A stretch of DNA of 64,000 nucleotides, taken from Caulobacter sp. RHG1. Its GTDB lineage: Bacteria; Pseudomonadota; Alphaproteobacteria; Caulobacterales; Caulobacteraceae. Below, piece after piece: positions 33,673 to 42,494 of this stretch. The notes under the pieces are model-generated. The model had not been told where the DNA came from. It did no database searches and saw only the letters and a program-made list of their open reading frames with translations. The first letter of the stretch is position 1. Each line of letters starts with the position of its first letter. Both the position numbers and the translations under genes were made by a program. The stretch lies in NCBI RefSeq assembly GCF_013181195.1, contig NZ_SMZP01000004.1:248001-312000 (forward strand), read 5' to 3'.

Positions 33673-34643
33673 GAAAGCCCCACGAGGAAGGCGCGGCCCT
33701 GCTGACGGTGCTCTTGATGGTCGCCGTGATCGGCATCATCGCGGTCGGCGTACTGGAGGACATCCGCTTCGGCATCCGTCGCGCGACTAACGCCCAGGTC
33801 GGAAACCAGGCCCGCTGGTTCGCCTTGGGCGGCGAGCAGCTGGCCCGCTCGCGCATCGACCAGCTCCTGAGCCGCGACCAGAACAAGACTTCGCTGGAGG
33901 GCGGCTGGAACGGTCGGGTCGTGGAGTTCCCGATCGACGGCGGCATGATCCAGGCCAAGGTCAGCGACGCCACCGACTGCTTCAACCTCAACAGCGTGGT
34001 CGAGGCCAATGCCGGCGAGCCGTTCCGCCGCCGCGAGCTGGGCGTGCGTCAGTTCGCCAGCCTGCTGACCCAGCTGGGCGCGACGGACGGACCGCAACTG
34101 GCCGAGAGCCTGGCCCAGTGGGCCGACAGCAACGACGTCGGCCCGCTTGGAACCGAGGATGACGGCTATGCCGAGGGCGGCATCGCCTACCGCACCGCCG
34201 GCGGTCCGCTGGCCGAGGTCAGCGAGCTGCGCGCCGTGCGCGGTTTCACGCCGGAGCTCTACGGGCGCCTGCGCCCCTATGTCTGCGCCTTGCCAACGAC
34301 GGACCTGTCGCCGGTCAACGTCAACACCCTGCCGGAGAGCAAGGCCGTGGTGCTGTCGGCGATCACCGTCGGGACCGTGTCGCCCGAGAACGCTCGCCGC
34401 GCCCTGATGGCTCGCCCGTCGCAGGGCTGGTCGGACGTCGAGGCCTTTTGGGGGCAGCAGGCCCTGGCCGCGGCTTCGCCGATCGACGGCGTGCGCAACC
34501 AGGTGCAGTTCCGCACCCGCTATTTCTCGCTGGAGAGCCGCGTCGGCCTGGCTGATCGCGCCACCTTCATGACTTCGCTGTTCGAGGCCGGACCGGCCAA
34601 CCGCATCCGCCTCGTCGCCCGCCGCTGGACCCTGGAAGAATGA
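33669..34643 (+). CDS. gspK: Minor pseudopilin GspK
   Basis: 324 residues from ATG 33669; earlier in-frame codons belong to an unrelated reading of gspJ. The leader ends at G8. Mature +5 is threonine (T13) instead of glutamate, which is the known peculiarity of GspK and fits its place at the pseudopilus tip. The large helical insert domain follows (FNLNSVVEANAGEPFRRREL, VNVNTLPESKAVVLSAI). Tip complex with GspI and GspJ. Confidence 0.94.
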   Translation: MRKPHEEGAALLTVLLMVAVIGIIAVGVLEDIRFGIRRATNAQVGNQARWFALGGEQLARSRIDQLLSRDQNKTSLEGGWNGRVVEFPIDGGMIQAKVSDATDCFNLNSVVEANAGEPFRRRELGVRQFASLLTQLGATDGPQLAESLAQWADSNDVGPLGTEDDGYAEGGIAYRTAGGPLAEVSELRAVRGFTPELYGRLRPYVCALPTTDLSPVNVNTLPESKAVVLSAITVGTVSPENARRALMARPSQGWSDVEAFWGQQALAAASPIDGVRNQVQFRTRYFSLESRVGLADRATFMTSLFEAGPANRIRLVARRWTLEE

Positions 34644-35725
34644 TCCCACAGCGCCTTCTCATCCTGCCCAGCGGCCCCGACGTGGCGGCCGAGATCGTCG
34701 AGTCCGGCGACTACGGTCCCGTGCGTCGCGTCCTCGCCACCGACCAACCGGACGGCGGCTCGGCCCTGCTGGCGCTGCCCGGCGCGGCCGTCGTCACGCG
34801 CTGGATGGAGCTGCCGGCCGGCAGCGCCGCCCAGGCCCGGGCCGCCGCCGCCTTCCGCATCGAGGGCGAGGTCGCCACCGACGCCGTCGGCCTGCACATC
34901 GCGGTGGGCGAGCGCGACCCCGAGGGCCGCATCCTGGTCGCCTGGATCGAGCGGGATCGACTGCGCGCCGCGTTGCAGACCGCTCAAGACCTGGGCGTCA
35001 CCGTCACCGGCGCGACCCCCGACTACCTGCTTCTGCCCGATGACGCCGAGGGCCGCGTGGTGCTGGCCGCGTTCGGCGAGAGCCTGGGCGTGCGCGGTCA
35101 GGGCCTGGCGTTCAGCGCCGAGCCGGAGCTGGCCTCGACCGTCGTCGGCGACCAGCCGCACCGCTACATCTCGGCCGCGACCCTGGACGGCCACCTGCTG
35201 GCCAGCGCCGCCAACCCCGCCGTCGACCTGCTGCAAGGCCAGTTCGCGCCGCGCGCCGAGGGCGGGCAAGGCGGCTGGAAACGGCTGGCGATCCTGGCGG
35301 CCGTCGTCGTGGTCTCGCCGCTGATCCTGCTGGGCGCCCAGATCGCCAAGGACAGTCTCGCGGCGGGTAAGCTGGAGCGCCAGAACCGGGCGCTGGCGGT
35401 CAAGCTGGTTCCGCAATCGAGCCGCTACGAGGACCCCGCGCAATACGCCCTCGGCCGCCTGGCCACGCGTGAGCGGCAGGGTTTCGGCGATCTGGCGGCG
35501 GCCTATCTGACCGCCGTGCGCTCGGCCCCGGGCATGCGGCTGGACACCCTGGTCTACGGCCAGCAGGACGGGGCGATCCGCTCGTCGGTGTCCTACGCCA
35601 ACTATTCGGACCTGGACCAGCTGCGCGCCGCCTTGAAGGCTGGCGGGTTGGACCTGGTCGAGCAGGGCACCGTCACCGAAGGTCAGCGTGTGACCAGCGA
35701 TCTGATCGTCAGGAGAAAGCCATGA
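34640..35725 (+). CDS. gspL: Type II secretion protein GspL
   Basis: 361 residues. A cytoplasmic actin-like domain (about 1-205) binds GspE. One membrane helix (about 216-237, ILAAVVVVSPLILLGAQIA) leads to a periplasmic ferredoxin-like domain (about 280-361). It anchors the ATPase to the membrane platform and pairs with GspM. Overlaps gspK and gspM by 4 bases each. Confidence 0.9.
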   Translation: MIPQRLLILPSGPDVAAEIVESGDYGPVRRVLATDQPDGGSALLALPGAAVVTRWMELPAGSAAQARAAAAFRIEGEVATDAVGLHIAVGERDPEGRILVAWIERDRLRAALQTAQDLGVTVTGATPDYLLLPDDAEGRVVLAAFGESLGVRGQGLAFSAEPELASTVVGDQPHRYISAATLDGHLLASAANPAVDLLQGQFAPRAEGGQGGWKRLAILAAVVVVSPLILLGAQIAKDSLAAGKLERQNRALAVKLVPQSSRYEDPAQYALGRLATRERQGFGDLAAAYLTAVRSAPGMRLDTLVYGQQDGAIRSSVSYANYSDLDQLRAALKAGGLDLVEQGTVTEGQRVTSDLIVRRKP

Positions 35726-36186
35726 GCGCCGCGCTTCAGGCCTGGGACAGCCGCACCCCGCGCGAGCGGGTGCTATTGGCGGTGATGGCGGTCGCCGTCG
35801 TGGCGGTCGTCGGGTTCTATGGCGTGATCATGCCGCTGAAGCGCGGGGCCGAGGATGCACGCGATCGCGTGGTCGCTGCTCGGCAACAGGCCGACGCTCT
35901 GGCGATCGCCTCGCGCCAGGCCGCGCCGCGCGCCGCCGACGGCCGGCAGGTGTCGGCGATCGTCGAGGCCAGCGCCGCCAGCCTGGGCGCGCCGATCGCC
36001 CGCAAGCGCCAGGAAGCCGACGGCGCCTTCACCATCTGGATCACCGCCGCCGACGCCCGCGCCCTGCTGACCTGGATCGCTGGGCTGGAGCGGTCGTCGG
36101 GCCTCAGCGTGGTCGGCGTCACCACCTCGCGCCTGGACAACGGCCTGGTCGAGGCCGAGGTCACTTTCGGAAGGGGCGCGGCGTGA
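35722..36186 (+). CDS. gspM: Type II secretion protein GspM
   Basis: 154 residues. A short cytoplasmic tail with WDSRTPRERVLL, the usual GspM start, one membrane helix (about 17-38) and a coiled coil (42-65) leading to a small periplasmic ferredoxin-like domain (ITAADARALLTWIAGLE). Partner of GspL and GspE in the inner-membrane platform. Confidence 0.9.
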   Translation: MSAALQAWDSRTPRERVLLAVMAVAVVAVVGFYGVIMPLKRGAEDARDRVVAARQQADALAIASRQAAPRAADGRQVSAIVEASAASLGAPIARKRQEADGAFTIWITAADARALLTWIAGLERSSGLSVVGVTTSRLDNGLVEAEVTFGRGAA

Positions 36187-36905
36187 GCAATCGCCTGCTG
36201 ATTATCCTGCTGGTCGCGCTGACGGCGGTCATGCTGGTCGCTCTGGCGCCGGTGACCCTGCTGACCGACAAGCTGTCGAACGGCGCGGCGGTGCGGGTGT
36301 CCGAAGCCAGCGGCACGGTCTGGGGTGGCAAGGTCCGCCTGACCACCGCTCAGGGGCGGGGACTGGGGACCTTCAAGGTCAGCCTTTCGCCCTGGGCTCT
36401 GCTTACTGGCGAGGCCCGCGTACGAGCGACCGACAAGGCGTCCGCCCGCAGCGGCGTCATCCGCAACGGCAAGGACAAGGGCGTCGAGCGGCTCAACGGC
36501 CTGGTCGCCGTCGAGCTGGAGGGCCTGAGCGGTCGCGTCGAGCTGGAGAACCTGGCTGTGCTGTTCCGCGATGGCCAGTGCCAGCGCGCCGAGGGCCAGA
36601 TCCGCTTCCGGCCGGCGTCCGACCCGCTGTTCGGCAAGACGACCTTCGCCGGGACGCCGGCCTGCATCGGTGGCGATTGGGTCACGCGGCTGACGCCGGT
36701 GAATGGCGGCGGGGCCACGGCCATGACGTTGCGCATCGACGGCGCGGGACGCCTGCAGGCCGAGATCACCATGGCCATCGCCGATCCGGTGATGGTCCAG
36801 GCGGCGCTGGATCAGGGCTTCGTCAAGGACGCGGCGGGCGTGCGGCGGATCGTGACCGTGCCGCTGCTGCCCTCAGCGCGCCAGCAGCGTGTGCAGGGGG
36901 CCTAG
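36183..36905 (+). CDS. gspN: Type II secretion protein GspN
   Basis: 240 residues. N-terminal membrane anchor (about 4-26) and a beta-rich periplasmic domain (VSEASGTVWGGKVRL, FKVSLSPWALLTGEARV, ITMAIADPVMVQAALDQGF) typical of GspN, an optional component present in some type II systems and of uncertain role. It ends the operon. Its last 33 bases overlap the 3' end of the convergent prepilin peptidase gene. Confidence 0.88.
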   Translation: MSNRLLIILLVALTAVMLVALAPVTLLTDKLSNGAAVRVSEASGTVWGGKVRLTTAQGRGLGTFKVSLSPWALLTGEARVRATDKASARSGVIRNGKDKGVERLNGLVAVELEGLSGRVELENLAVLFRDGQCQRAEGQIRFRPASDPLFGKTTFAGTPACIGGDWVTRLTPVNGGGATAMTLRIDGAGRLQAEITMAIADPVMVQAALDQGFVKDAAGVRRIVTVPLLPSARQQRVQGA

Positions 36906-37640
36906 CCACCAGGTCAGCCAGGCGCCGATCGCCAGGAAGACCCCGAACGGCAGGCGGTCGTCGAGGGCGACCTTGCGGCGCAGGACCAGTTGCGCCGCCG
37001 CGACGCTGAGGCCCGCCAGCCCGGCCCACAGCACGACCGACGGCAGGCCGGTCCAGCCGGTCCAGGTGCCGATGGCCCCCAGCAGGCGCGGATCGCCGCC
37101 GCCCAGGCCCTCGCGGCCGCGCAGCAGGCGGTACAGCAGGGCGACCAGCCACAACGACAGGAACCCGACCGCCGCGCCGATCAGCGGCGTGGTAAAGGGT
37201 TCGTCCAGCAGGATGATCGACACCCCAGCGCCAACCACGCCTAGCGGCAGGGTTAGCCGGTCCGGCAGCCAGAAGTGCTCGCCGTCGATCACCGCCAACA
37301 GCAGCAGCCACCAGCCGAGGATGGCGGTCGCCAGCGACAGCGGGCCAGGGAACGCCACGACGCTCCACGCGCCGATGACCAGACAGGCCAGCTCCAGCAG
37401 CAGATAGCGCTTGGGGATCGCCGCGCCGCAGGTCCGGCAACGGCCGCGCAGGGCCGCGAAGCTGAGGATCGGAACCAGGTCGATCGGCGTCAGCTTGCGG
37501 CCGCAGCCGTCGCAGGCCGAGCGCGACGCCGCCCAGGGCCGCTCGGCCGGCAGACGCAGGCTGAGCAGGCCCAGGAAGCTGCCCACGAACGGGCCGAGCG
37601 CGACGGTGATGACGCTCCAGGCGATCGTGGGTAGCTGCAT
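36873..37640 (-). CDS. gspO: Prepilin peptidase (GspO/PilD type)
   Basis: 255 residues. The N-terminal methylase region has two zinc-type CxxC pairs (C43/C46, C68/C71; CDGCG and CRTCG). The aspartyl peptidase centre is D119 (AVIDGEHFWLPD) and D183 (GLGGGDPRLLG), where R replaces the lysine usual in the GDxK motif. It cleaves and N-methylates the pseudopilins GspG-K. Unlike most systems it is not in the gsp operon: it runs head-on into gspN (33-base overlap) and starts 9 bases after nnrS on the same strand, so it may be co-transcribed with nnrS. Confidence 0.92.
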   Translation of the reverse strand: MQLPTIAWSVITVALGPFVGSFLGLLSLRLPAERPWAASRSACDGCGRKLTPIDLVPILSFAALRGRCRTCGAAIPKRYLLLELACLVIGAWSVVAFPGPLSLATAILGWWLLLLAVIDGEHFWLPDRLTLPLGVVGAGVSIILLDEPFTTPLIGAAVGFLSLWLVALLYRLLRGREGLGGGDPRLLGAIGTWTGWTGLPSVVLWAGLAGLSVAAAQLVLRRKVALDDRLPFGVFLAIGAWLTWWLGPLHTLLAR

Positions 37641-37649
37641 GCCGCCGTT

Positions 37650-38816
37650 CTAGGCCTTGGCGGGGCGGGGTGTCACCAGCATCCGGCCGTAGACCAGCGC
37701 AAAGCCGCCGAACGCCAGGCCCCATAGCAGGGCGGCCAGGCCGAGCAGACCGGCCATGGCCTCGGGAAACAGCGGCGCGGCGACCCGCAGAACGGTGGCA
37801 AGGTTGGCGGCCAGATAGATCGCCACCGTCGCGCGGTCGGCCTGCAGCGGACGGCCGGTGTGGCCGCGGCTGGCGCGGGTCATCATCGCCAGCACCATCA
37901 CGCCCATGGCGCCGGCCGTGAGGGCGTGCAGTCCCGCTGAGGCCGGGATTACGCCCGCCACGCCCAGGCCCAGCAGGATCAGGCCTGGGATCAACCAGCC
38001 ATAGCCGACGTGCAGGATGGCCACCAGCGGATCGCGGCGGGCCGCCCAGCCGCGCCAGCGCCAAAGCCGTACGGCGTGGACGAGACCGGCCAGGACCAGC
38101 ACCGCGCCGACAGGGGGGGCGGTCGGCAGGGCGATCCACAGCAGCATGGCCGCCACGGTCAGGACGAGGGCCGCCTTGTCGACCACGCCGAAGGTGGCGG
38201 GCTCTACGGCGATGGCGCGGGCCTTCAGCCAGTTGCGGGTGAAGCTGGGCGTGACCCGGCCGCCGATCAGGGCCAGCATGATGGTGACGGCGCCGATGGC
38301 GACGCGCTCGCCCAGGCCGCCAAGGCCAAGGGCGGTGTCCAGGTGGAAGCCGATATTGGCCAGGGCCAGCACGCCGGTCAGCAGGCAGATCGGCAGGTTG
38401 CGCCAGTTCTTGCCCGCCAGCACCTCGCGCGCGATCACCCCCGCGAACACGACCAGGAAGGCGCTGTCGATCGCGGCCGCCCACGGCGCGAAGGCCGGCG
38501 GAGCCAGCATGGCGAGCCGGCCGGCCAGCCACAGCAGCCACAGCCCCGCCAGCGGCGCGCCGATCACCGGCATGCGTCCCGTCCAGTTGGGCACGGCCGT
38601 GGTCAGGAAACCGGCGACCACGGCGGCGATGACCCCGAACAGCATCTCGTGGACGTGCCAGTTGCGGTCGATCGCCAGCGGCCCGCCCAAGAAGGTCCAG
38701 ACCCACAACGGCGCGGCCGCCGTCGCCCACACCGCCGCCGACAGGAAGAACGGCCGGAAGCCGTAGCTGAACACGGGAGGGCCGGAATAGTCCCGGCGGC
38801 GTTGGGCGGTCGACAT
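37650..38816 (-). CDS. nnrS: NnrS family membrane protein
   Basis: 388 residues with about twelve hydrophobic segments. Family signatures: GPPVFSYGFRPFFL at the N-terminus, the histidines in DRNWHVHEMLFG, GFLTTAVPNWTGR, NIGFHLD and MMTRASRGHTGR. NnrS proteins carry heme and copper and are made in response to nitric oxide, where they protect cells from nitrosative damage. It is divergent from a Crp/FNR-type regulator with FNR-like boxes between them, fitting that role. Confidence 0.9.
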   Translation of the reverse strand: MSTAQRRRDYSGPPVFSYGFRPFFLSAAVWATAAAPLWVWTFLGGPLAIDRNWHVHEMLFGVIAAVVAGFLTTAVPNWTGRMPVIGAPLAGLWLLWLAGRLAMLAPPAFAPWAAAIDSAFLVVFAGVIAREVLAGKNWRNLPICLLTGVLALANIGFHLDTALGLGGLGERVAIGAVTIMLALIGGRVTPSFTRNWLKARAIAVEPATFGVVDKAALVLTVAAMLLWIALPTAPPVGAVLVLAGLVHAVRLWRWRGWAARRDPLVAILHVGYGWLIPGLILLGLGVAGVIPASAGLHALTAGAMGVMVLAMMTRASRGHTGRPLQADRATVAIYLAANLATVLRVAAPLFPEAMAGLLGLAALLWGLAFGGFALVYGRMLVTPRPAKA

Positions 38817-38899
38817 GGTGCGGTCTCCAGTAGAAGCCGCCAGTCTCGCGCGAGGCTGCTCTGCGAACGTTGTCGGCGCGCAAAGACGAGTGATGGTTC

Positions 38900-38913
38900 T
38901 TGAGCCTCGCCAA
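38900..38913 (-). promoter_or_regulatory. FNR/NnrR-like box 1
   Basis: TTGAGCCTCGCCAA fits the TTG-N8-CAA frame of FNR/FixK/NnrR sites. Its centre is 90 bases upstream of the nnrS start codon. Only the outer triplets match the consensus well; the inner bases are degenerate. Confidence 0.4.
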
Positions 38914-38932
38914 GGCGACGCTTGATGGAAGT

Positions 38933-38946
38933 TTGACGTGGCGCAA
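38933..38946 (+). promoter_or_regulatory. FNR/NnrR-like box 2
   Basis: TTGACGTGGCGCAA again fits TTG-N8-CAA, with a TTGAC left half. It overlaps a perfect repeat TGACGT-N6-ACGTCA. Its centre is 68 bases before the regulator's start codon, so it could mediate autoregulation. Confidence 0.5.
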
Positions 38947-39007
38947 CGTCAGGTCGGCCTCGGCGGCCTAGAGTCGACGGCTCCGACAGCCGTTCCGAGG
39001 CCCCTTC

Positions 39008-39775
39008 ATGTCGATCAAACCCGCCGATCTCGCCCGTATCCGCGAGCTGCCGCTGCTGGCCCAGGCCAGTAACGAATCCATGGCGCTCATCAGCCAGAGC
39101 GCCTTCCTGCAATGGACCCCCAAGGGCGCCGACCTCGTCACCGAAGGCGACCACAACGATTTCCTCTACATCCTGCTTCAGGGCGCTGTGGAGCTGGAGG
39201 GCACTTGGCGCGACCGCGACTCGACCCTGGCGATCCTGCGGCCGCTGTCGACCTTCGTGGTGGCCTCGGTGGTGCTGGAGGCGCCGGCCCTGATGACCGC
39301 CCGCACCCTGGCGCGCAGCCAGCTCCTGATGGTGCCCGGCGAGGTCTTCCGCCGCATCATCCGCGAGGACGCCCGCGTGGCCCTGGCGGTGATCGAGGAG
39401 TTGTCGGGCTGCTACAGCGGTGTGGTCCGCACCTTGAAGGCCTACAAGCTGCGCGCGCCGCTGGTGCGCCTGGCCAATTACCTGCTGGTACAGCAGCGCC
39501 GGCAGGGCGGGGCGATCGTGCGCCTGCCGCTGCAGAAGCGGATGCTGGCCTCGCTGCTGGGCGTAACGCCTGAAAGCCTGTCGAGGGCCTTCGCGGCGCT
39601 CGGCGAGTACGGGGTCCAGGTCGACGGGCCGCTGGTGACCATCGCCAAGCCGGCGCTGCTGGCGCGGCTGGCCGGGCCCGACCCGCTGATCGACAATCCC
39701 ACGCCGGTGGCTGGCGTGCTGATGGGCCAGGCCGGCCGCGAGCGCGCCGCCCACGAGGACAACGTGGTCGCCTGA
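39008..39775 (+). CDS. Crp/FNR-family transcriptional regulator
   Basis: 255 residues. A cyclic-nucleotide-binding-like sensor domain (about 15-120) is joined by a long dimer helix (121-145) to a winged helix. The recognition helix has E189-SL-S192-R193, identical in pattern to the E-xx-S-R of FNR, predicting recognition of TTGAT-like half-sites; two such boxes lie upstream. It has a single cysteine (C135), so no FNR-type iron-sulfur cluster; a DNR/NnrR-like heme or NO sensor is the better guess. The C-terminal ~30 residues extend past the usual fold. Its stop overlaps the next start (TGATG). Confidence 0.88.
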   Translation: MSIKPADLARIRELPLLAQASNESMALISQSAFLQWTPKGADLVTEGDHNDFLYILLQGAVELEGTWRDRDSTLAILRPLSTFVVASVVLEAPALMTARTLARSQLLMVPGEVFRRIIREDARVALAVIEELSGCYSGVVRTLKAYKLRAPLVRLANYLLVQQRRQGGAIVRLPLQKRMLASLLGVTPESLSRAFAALGEYGVQVDGPLVTIAKPALLARLAGPDPLIDNPTPVAGVLMGQAGRERAAHEDNVVA

Positions 39776-40287
39776 TGGCCTATCGTTCGATCAAGACCTA
39801 TGGCGCGGATCGCGGTCTGTCCTGCGCCTATCGTCAGTGGGCGGCCGAGAGCCATTGCCAGCTGCTTCACGGCTATTCGCTGGGCTTCGTCTTCGACTTC
39901 GCCGCCGAGCAGCTGGACGCGCGCGGGTGGGTCGTCGACTTCGGCAAGAGCGGCTTCGGCGCCATCCGCGACTGGCTGCACCACATGTTCGACCACACCC
40001 TGCTGGTCGCCGCCGACGATCCGGCCCGGGCCGAGTTCGAGCGCCTGCAGCGCCTGGGCCTGGCCCAGGTGCGCATCGTGCCCGGTGTCAGCGCCGAGGC
40101 CCTGGCGGCCCACGTCTTCGAGCATGCGCAGACCCTGATCGAGGTCGCCACCAAGGGCCGCTGCTGGGTCGCCAGCGTCGAGTGTCGTGAGCACGGCGCC
40201 AACGGGGCGGTCTACGAAAACCCGGAGGCGGTGCTGCGTCAGGTCAGCGCCGAAGCGCTGACCCGGGCCTTACAGGGCGCAGCCTAA
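39775..40287 (+). CDS. 6-pyruvoyl-tetrahydropterin synthase/QueD-like protein
   Basis: 170 residues in the PTPS/QueD fold. Ordinary members bind zinc through three histidines (AAHR and LHGH). Here the aligned positions are Y19 (CAYRQ), H32 (LLHG) and Y34 (GYS), so two of three ligands are tyrosine; H27 in ESHC is a possible replacement. The catalytic cysteine (C28), D55 (VVDFG), H74 (FDHTLL) and a C-terminal glutamate (VECREHGANG) are kept. This is a divergent subfamily whose reaction cannot be assumed to be the queuosine or tetrahydrobiopterin step. It is translationally coupled to the regulator and interlocks stops with nrdJ. Confidence 0.8.
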   Translation: MAYRSIKTYGADRGLSCAYRQWAAESHCQLLHGYSLGFVFDFAAEQLDARGWVVDFGKSGFGAIRDWLHHMFDHTLLVAADDPARAEFERLQRLGLAQVRIVPGVSAEALAAHVFEHAQTLIEVATKGRCWVASVECREHGANGAVYENPEAVLRQVSAEALTRALQGAA

Positions 40288-42494
40288 CCGCACTTGGAAT
40301 AGCCGCAGTCCAGGCAGCTGTCGCAGCCCTCCTTGCGGAGCAGGCTGCCACCGCCGCAGCGGGGACAGGCGCGGGGGACGAACGGACGAGCGCTGGCGTC
40401 GGGCTCGGCCTTATCCACGGGCTCGCTGGGCGTGCGGGCAAGATGCCGTTCCACGATCCCGCCGATCGCCGCTGGCAGCGAGGGCACGTAGCGACCCGAC
40501 AGCCAGGCGCCGCCCTGGGGATCGAACACCGCCTTCAGTTCCTCGGCCACGAAGGCCACGTCGCCGCCGCGCCGGAACACGGCCGAGATCATCCGCGTCA
40601 GGGCCAGGGTCCAGGCGTAGTGCTCCATGTTCTTGGAGTTGACGAAGATCTCGAATGGCCGCTCGCCATCGGGGGCGTCGTTGAGGGTGACGTAGACGGC
40701 GTGGGCGCTGTGCGGCCACTTGACCTTGTAGGTGACGCCTTCCAGCGCATCGGTGCGGGCCAGCAGCGTCGAGGGTTCCGGCTCCGGCGGCGGCGCCTCG
40801 CTGGCTACTGAGAGCACCGAGCCGGTGATGGCGTTGGGCCGATAGGTCGTCAGCCCCTTGCAGCCCATCCGCCAACCTTCGAGATAGACGTCGCAGAAGC
40901 TGTCGAAGTCGATGTCCTCGGGGCAGTTGACGGTCTTGGAGATGGAGCTGTCGACCATCTCCTGCGCCGCCGCCTGCATCAGAAGGTGCTGGGCGGGCGT
41001 CAGGGTCTGGGCGGTGACGAAGACGTCGGCCGGCGGGGCCTCGTCGCCCCGCAGGCGCTTCCACACCGACAGGGCGTAGTCCTCGACGGCCTCGTCGCGG
41101 GTCGAGCCGTCGGGCTGGCGCACCTTTCGGACATAGCAATAGGCGAACACCGGCTCGACGCCCGACGAGACGTTGCCGGCCACGATCGAGGTGGTGCCGG
41201 TCGGGGCGATCGAGGTCAGGCAACCGTTGCGCAGGCCGTGTTGGGCGATCAGGGCGCGGGTGTCTTCGTCCAGGTCCAGCAGGTTCGGCCGGTCCAGGAT
41301 CGCCGGATCGTAGAACGGGTAGGGGCCTTTCTCGGCGGCCAGTTGCGCCGAGGCGCGATAGGCTTCGCGCTTGATGACGCCCAGCCAGCGGCGGGTCGTT
41401 TCGGCAGCCTCTTCCGAGCCATAGGTCTGGCCGCAGAAGATCAGGGCGTCGGCCAGGCCGGTTATGCCCAGGCCCAGCCGCCGCTTGTCGCGCGCCTCTT
41501 TCGCCTGGGCTTCCAGCGGAAAGCGCGAGATGTCGATGACGTTGTCCAGCAGGCGGATGGCGGTGCGGGTCAACTCGGCCAGCCGTTCCTCGTCCAGCGC
41601 CGCGCCGGGCGTGAACGGCTCGGGCACCAGCCGGGCCAGATTGATCGAACCCAGCAGACACGCGCCATAGGGCGGCAGCATCTGTTCGCCGCAGGGGTTG
41701 GAGGCGCTGATGGTTTCGCAGTCGGCCAAGTTGTTCCGGGCGTTGACCCGGTCGATGAAGATCACCCCCGGTTCGGCGCAGTCGTAGGTCGCCTGCATCA
41801 GCCGTTTCCAGAGGCCGGCGGCGGGGACCGTGCGATAGACCTCACCGTTGAAGACCAGCGGCCACGCCTCGTCACGTTGCAGGGCTTCGAGGAAGGCGTC
41901 GGTGACCAAAACCGAGAGGTTGAAGTTGCGCAGGCGGGTGGCGGTGCGTTTGGCGTCGATGAAGGCTTCGATGTCGGGGTGGTCGATGCGCAGGCAGCCC
42001 ATCATCGCCCCGCGCCGCTGGCCGGCCGACAGGATGGTGCGGCACATCGAGTCCCAGACGTCCATGAAGCTCAAGGGCCCCGAGGCGTCGGCTCCCACCC
42101 CGCGCACCGGCGCGCCGGCCGGGCGGATGGTCGAGAAGTCCATGCCCACGCCGCCGCCCTGCTGCAGGGTCACGGCCGCCTCGCGCAGATGGTCGAAGAT
42201 GCCGGGCAGGTCGTCGGGCAGCGTCCCCATGACGAAGCAGTTGAACAGGGTGACCGACCGCGCCGTGCCGGCCCCGGCCAGGATCCGGCCCGCAGGAATG
42301 AACTGGAAGTCCTCCAGCGCCGACAGGAACCGCGAGCGCCAGGCGCTGCGATGTTCGGGATCCTCGGCCTGGGCGACAGCGTCCGCGACGCGCGCCCAGG
42401 TGTCCTGCACGGTGGCGTCGCCGCCGCCATCGGCGGTGTGGAAGCGGTACTTCGACGCCCAGATTTCCGCGGCCAGGGCGGTTTCGAAGGTCAT
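40284..42494 (-). CDS. nrdJ: Adenosylcobalamin-dependent ribonucleotide reductase (class II)
   Basis: 736 residues from ATG 42494, preceded by GGAG; the open frame extends 204 bases further up but those codons are not family-like. Active-site residues: C86 (LFNCF) and the C-terminal-side radical centre N266-P-C268-G-E270, plus GSINLARL. A long C-terminal tail ends in a cysteine-rich zinc/thiol region (CPRCGG, CDSC, CLDCGYSKCG) that regenerates the active site. It makes deoxyribonucleotides with a B12-generated radical and so works with or without oxygen. No ATP-cone allosteric domain is present at the N-terminus. No cobalamin riboswitch was found in the 191-base leader region. Confidence 0.93.
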   Translation of the reverse strand: MTFETALAAEIWASKYRFHTADGGGDATVQDTWARVADAVAQAEDPEHRSAWRSRFLSALEDFQFIPAGRILAGAGTARSVTLFNCFVMGTLPDDLPGIFDHLREAAVTLQQGGGVGMDFSTIRPAGAPVRGVGADASGPLSFMDVWDSMCRTILSAGQRRGAMMGCLRIDHPDIEAFIDAKRTATRLRNFNLSVLVTDAFLEALQRDEAWPLVFNGEVYRTVPAAGLWKRLMQATYDCAEPGVIFIDRVNARNNLADCETISASNPCGEQMLPPYGACLLGSINLARLVPEPFTPGAALDEERLAELTRTAIRLLDNVIDISRFPLEAQAKEARDKRRLGLGITGLADALIFCGQTYGSEEAAETTRRWLGVIKREAYRASAQLAAEKGPYPFYDPAILDRPNLLDLDEDTRALIAQHGLRNGCLTSIAPTGTTSIVAGNVSSGVEPVFAYCYVRKVRQPDGSTRDEAVEDYALSVWKRLRGDEAPPADVFVTAQTLTPAQHLLMQAAAQEMVDSSISKTVNCPEDIDFDSFCDVYLEGWRMGCKGLTTYRPNAITGSVLSVASEAPPPEPEPSTLLARTDALEGVTYKVKWPHSAHAVYVTLNDAPDGERPFEIFVNSKNMEHYAWTLALTRMISAVFRRGGDVAFVAEELKAVFDPQGGAWLSGRYVPSLPAAIGGIVERHLARTPSEPVDKAEPDASARPFVPRACPRCGGGSLLRKEGCDSCLDCGYSKCG

